Positions 6,842 through 9,239 of a stretch of DNA of 9,239 nucleotides are shown piece by piece. Position numbers and translations under genes: made by a program. The notes below the pieces were generated by a model that was not told where the DNA came from, searched no databases, and saw only the letters and a program-made list of their open reading frames with translations. Source of the DNA: DATHBP01 sp035296085 (lineage in GTDB: Bacteria; Actinomycetota; Actinomycetes; Propionibacteriales; Nocardioidaceae); assembly GCA_035296085.1 (NCBI GenBank), contig DATHBP010000157.1, positions 1 to 9,239 of the forward strand, written 5' to 3'. Within the stretch, counting starts at the first letter, position 1, and the number at the start of each line of letters is the position of its first letter.

Positions 6842-7734
6842 GCCGCTTTCCCTTCTCGTTGTGTGTCGGCGGTCAGGGCAAGGAACATCTCTTCAAGGCC
6901 GTCGTCGGCCGTCCGTAGCTCGGTGAGCGCGAGGCCGGATTCGCGGGCGACAAGCCCCACCACGCTGGCTTCGGCGTCGGTGTGCACGGCACCGTCGTGG
7001 GTGCGAGTGGTAACCAGCCCCGACTCACCCAGGGCCCGCTCGAGGCTTTCGGTGTCGCGCGCCCGGACGATGGTCCCCGCCCCTTTGAGAAGTTCCGCCT
7101 TGGACCCCTCCGAGACGATCCGGCCATGCCCGATCATCACGATGTCGTCGGCGATGACTTGCACCTCGTGCAGCAGGTGCGACGACAACAGGACGGTCCC
7201 GCCCTCGTCGGCGAAGGCGCGCAAGAGGTCCCGCATCCACCGGATGCCGGCCGGGTCCAAGCCGTTGGCCGGCTCGTCGAGGATCAGCACGGACGGTGCG
7301 CCGAGCAGCGCCACCGCAACGCCCAGCCGCTGGCGCATCCCGAGCGAGTAGCTGCCCACCCGACGCTCGGCTTCGGTCTCGGTGAGCCCGACGCGGTGCA
7401 CCATCTCGGGGACGCGCTCGGCGGGCAGCCCCATCGTCCGCTGAGCGAGGGTGAGGATCTCTCGACCAGTGCGCCCGGCGTGCTGAGCCGACGCGTCGAG
7501 CATGACGCCGACCTCCCGGCCCGGGTTCGGCAGGTCCGCGAACGTACGGCCGTAGATCGTGACGCGCCCGGTGTTGGGCCGGCTCAGTCCAACCATCATC
7601 CGCATGGAGGTGGACTTGCCGGCTCCGTTCGGTCCGAGGAACCCTGTCACGCGGCCGGAACGCGCCGTGAAGGTGACGTCGTCGACGACGGTGCGACCGC
7701 CGTACTTCTTGGACAGCGACTCGATCCTGATCAT
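6838..7734 (-). CDS. ABC transporter ATP-binding protein (BcrA/DrrA-like)
   Basis: A 298-residue cytoplasmic ATPase that powers export through the adjacent permease. It contains Walker A GPNGAGKST (34-42), signature YSLGMRQRL (129-137), Walker B VLILDEP (149-155), D-loop NGLDP (157-161) and switch His186 (SSHLLHE). At the Q-loop position the usual Gln is replaced by an acidic residue (GVMLDASAQHAGRTG, around 77-90). This is common in this actinobacterial subfamily rather than a defect. The ~80 residues after the ATPase core form the C-terminal extension typical of drug and bacteriocin exporters. The ATG at 7734 has a GGGAG site 7 bases upstream (7742-7746). The gene is separated from the response regulator by 129 bases and probably has its own promoter. 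Confidence 0.95.
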   Translation of the reverse strand: MIRIESLSKKYGGRTVVDDVTFTARSGRVTGFLGPNGAGKSTSMRMMVGLSRPNTGRVTIYGRTFADLPNPGREVGVMLDASAQHAGRTGREILTLAQRTMGLPAERVPEMVHRVGLTETEAERRVGSYSLGMRQRLGVAVALLGAPSVLILDEPANGLDPAGIRWMRDLLRAFADEGGTVLLSSHLLHEVQVIADDIVMIGHGRIVSEGSKAELLKGAGTIVRARDTESLERALGESGLVTTRTHDGAVHTDAEASVVGLVARESGLALTELRTADDGLEEMFLALTADTQREGKAA

Positions 7735-7768
7735 GGCGACGCTCCCGGGTGTGTGATCTGCTACCTCG

Positions 7769-7774
7769 ACGCTA
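7769..7774 (-). promoter_or_regulatory. Candidate -10 element of the ABC operon
   Basis: On the minus strand, TAGCGT lies about 35 bases before the ATPase start. It resembles the actinobacterial -10 consensus (TANNNT). No good -35 hexamer sits 16-19 bases further upstream, which would fit a promoter that depends on an activator. Judged by eye only. Confidence 0.3.
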
Positions 7775-7795
7775 GGAAGCGGACCGGGCGAGCGC

Positions 7796-7838
7796 GTCGT
7801 CGTCAGGTCGTGTTCGCTCTACGACGACCCCACGACCC
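7796..7838. promoter_or_regulatory. Clustered inverted and direct half-sites upstream of the ABC operon
   Basis: GTCGTCGT (7796-7803) and its exact complement ACGACGAC (7821-7828) form an 8-bp inverted repeat with a 17-base spacer. Nested in it, GTCGT (7807-7811) faces ACGAC (7821-7825), and ACGACCC occurs twice, at 7824-7830 and 7832-7838. The cluster is centred about 50 bases upstream of the start implied by the candidate -10. A dimeric LuxR/NarL-type regulator such as the one encoded next door could bind here. It might instead be a weak terminator of the regulator gene. Confidence 0.4.
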
Positions 7839-7863
7839 GCCGTCCGACCTTGGTAGGAGAGGG

Positions 7864-8550
7864 TCAGCGCTCGTTGCGGTGCGCGTGGGCCTCGAGTGGG
7901 TCCGGCTGCTCGAACAGCCCAGTTCGGTAGGCGAGCACGATCGCCTGTGCCCGGTCACGCAGCTCCAGCTTGGACAGCAGCCGGGTGACGTGGGTCTTGA
8001 CCGTTGTGTCGCTGATGAACAGGGCCGCACCGATCTCCGCGTTGGACAGCCCCTGGGTGAGCAGGCGGAAGACCTCGAGCTCGCGGCTGGTGAGCGATGC
8101 CACTGCCTCCGGTGGCGGCTGGCGGTGCAGCCGGGCGAACTGCTGGATCACGGCCTTGGTGATGGTGGGCGAGAGGAGCGCTTCGCCAGCGGCGATGGTG
8201 CGGACAGCGGCGATGAGGCTCTCGGGAGGGTCGTCCTTGAGCACGAAGCCGCTCGCACCAGCGCGCAGGGCCTCGTAGACGTACTCGTCGAGGTTGAACG
8301 TGGTGAGGACGAGAACCCGGGCGAACTCGTCGGCCGCCACTATGCGTCGAGTGGCCTCGAGCCCGTCCAGCTCGGGCATCCGAATGTCCATCAGCACCAC
8401 GTCCGGGTCGAAGCGAGCAGCCTGCGCGACCGCCTCGCGACCGGTGCCAGCCACCGCGACGACCTCGATGTCCGGCTCCCCGGAGAGCAGCAGGCGCAGC
8501 CCGGCCCGCACCATCGCCTGGTCGTCGGCCACGAGCACCCGGATCGTCAC
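7864..8550 (-). CDS. Two-component response regulator, NarL/LuxR family
   Basis: A 228-residue transcription regulator. Residues 1-120 form a receiver domain with acidic pocket D9-D10, phosphoacceptor D55 (VVLMDIRMPE), T83-T84 and K105. Residues ~152-208 form a LuxR-type helix-turn-helix (SLTSRELEVFRLLTQGLSN onward, with SDTTVKTHV as recognition helix). Phosphorylation by the neighbouring kinase should cause dimerisation and DNA binding. The GTG start at 8550 overlaps the kinase stop (GTGA) and has GGAG 7 bases upstream, so kinase and regulator are probably made in fixed ratio. The likely target is the adjacent ABC operon, whose upstream gap carries an inverted repeat. The ~15-residue tail (EQPDPLEAHAHRNER) is polar and unremarkable. 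Confidence 0.95.
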   Translation of the reverse strand: MTIRVLVADDQAMVRAGLRLLLSGEPDIEVVAVAGTGREAVAQAARFDPDVVLMDIRMPELDGLEATRRIVAADEFARVLVLTTFNLDEYVYEALRAGASGFVLKDDPPESLIAAVRTIAAGEALLSPTITKAVIQQFARLHRQPPPEAVASLTSRELEVFRLLTQGLSNAEIGAALFISDTTVKTHVTRLLSKLELRDRAQAIVLAYRTGLFEQPDPLEAHAHRNER

Positions 8551-9239
8551 GCGCTCGCTCCGTTGACCGGAAGCCTGGCGCGTAGGACGAAACCGCCGCT
8601 GGCGGACGCGCCGGCTGACATGTCACCGCCGTACAGCTTGACCCGCTCGCTGATGCCGACCAGTCCGTGGCCCTGCCCATCGCCGCTCGAGGGTCCACGC
8701 CCGTCGTCGCTCACCACGATCTCGACGTCGTCGCCCCCGTAGGTCACCTGCACCACCGCCTGGCCCGCTCGGGCGTGCTTCAGGGTATTGGTGAGGGCCT
8801 CCTGGACGATGCGGTAGGCAGAGAGGTCGAGGCCAGGGGGAAGCTGCACCCTGTCCCCGTGGACGTGCAGCCGGACGTCCAGGCCGGCTCCGCGCACGTC
8901 GTCGAAGAGAGTCTCGAGATGCTCGAGCCCTGGGGTGCGCAGGAGCTCTGGCTGCTCGTCGTTGCGCATCGCGCCCAGCAAGCGCCGCATCTCTGCCAGT
9001 GCGTTGCGGCCGGCCTCCTCCGCGTTGCGTAGGGTCTCCCGGTCTTGCTCGCGGTCTGGCGCCATCCGGTGCCGGACCGCACCCACCTGCAGGACCATCA
9101 TGCTGACGGCGTGCGCCACGACGTCGTGCAGCTCGCGGGCGATGCGGGCCCGCTCCTCGGCCACGGCGACCCGGGCTGTCATCTCCCGATCCCGCTCGGC
9201 AAGAGCGGCCCGCTGCTCTGCTGCCTCGGTCCGCTCGGT
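8547..9239 (-). CDS. Sensor histidine kinase (HisKA_3/HPK7 type), N-terminus outside window
   Basis: The C-terminal 230 residues of a kinase; the frame is open to the window edge, so the internal ATG at 9182 is not the start. The first ~30 visible residues are Glu/Arg/Ala-rich and look like the coiled coil that links the missing sensor region to the catalytic core. The dimerisation and phosphoacceptor helix carries ERARIARELHDVVAHAVS, with the phospho-His at visible residue 38 (codon 9126-9128). The ATP-binding domain has N-box QEALTNTLKHA (Asn at visible residue 151), DDGRG (178-182) and GHGLVGISER (190-199). This pattern is the DesK/LiaS-like family that pairs with NarL-type regulators. It is predicted to sit in the membrane, but the membrane part is not in view, so the signal it senses cannot be guessed from the sequence. 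Confidence 0.95.
   Translation of the reverse strand, partial: TERTEAAEQRAALAERDREMTARVAVAEERARIARELHDVVAHAVSMMVLQVGAVRHRMAPDREQDRETLRNAEEAGRNALAEMRRLLGAMRNDEQPELLRTPGLEHLETLFDDVRGAGLDVRLHVHGDRVQLPPGLDLSAYRIVQEALTNTLKHARAGQAVVQVTYGGDDVEIVVSDDGRGPSSGDGQGHGLVGISERVKLYGGDMSAGASASGGFVLRARLPVNGASA

Noticed and set aside
6982..8742. 586-codon open frame on the plus strand
   Set aside because: It lies antisense to the ABC ATPase, response regulator and kinase, all of which have clear family motifs. Its Arg/Gly/His/Asp-rich translation with no recognisable domain is a GC-driven shadow.

Overview
The window is GC-rich, and its genes overlap at start and stop codons (GTGA or ATGA). Several genes start with GTG. 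Together with the gene families present (an HPK7/NarL two-component pair, a BcrA-like ABC exporter, DUF4389 membrane proteins, a DUF2064 protein), this points to an Actinomycetota chromosome. The genus cannot be fixed from sequence alone. No rRNA, tRNA, insertion sequence, phage gene or CRISPR array was seen.

Left part (1-3032), nucleoside and sugar metabolism. A DUF2064/CofC-like transferase gene runs leftward off the edge, and its reading frame continues past the normal end of the family. A roughly 420-base gap follows, holding one weak candidate small gene on the minus strand. Then comes a plus-strand pair joined by a GTGA overlap: a 5'-methylthioadenosine-type phosphorylase (mtnP-like) and an extended SDR sugar epimerase with a CxxH...CxxC insertion. 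Together these could release a sugar-1-phosphate from a nucleoside, activate or transfer it, and remodel the sugar. That pathway is an inference; DUF2064 proteins are known companions of nucleoside-derived sugar (arsenosugar-type) pathways.

Middle (3179-4466). One exported vanadium-haloperoxidase/PAP2-type enzyme on the plus strand has all three active-site motifs. A perfect 13-bp hairpin follows it and separates it from the convergent genes to the right.

Right part (4533-9239), all minus strand. In transcription order: a sensor histidine kinase (its N-terminus lies outside the window), a NarL-type response regulator, a 129-base gap with clustered ACGACC/GGTCGT half-sites, an ABC ATPase, an ABC-2 permease, and a membrane protein made of two DUF4389 repeats fused to an extracytoplasmic domain. 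This resembles a sense-and-export module for envelope stress or antibiotics. The kinase and regulator would drive the transporter, and the DUF4389 protein would be a third membrane partner. The ligand is unknown.
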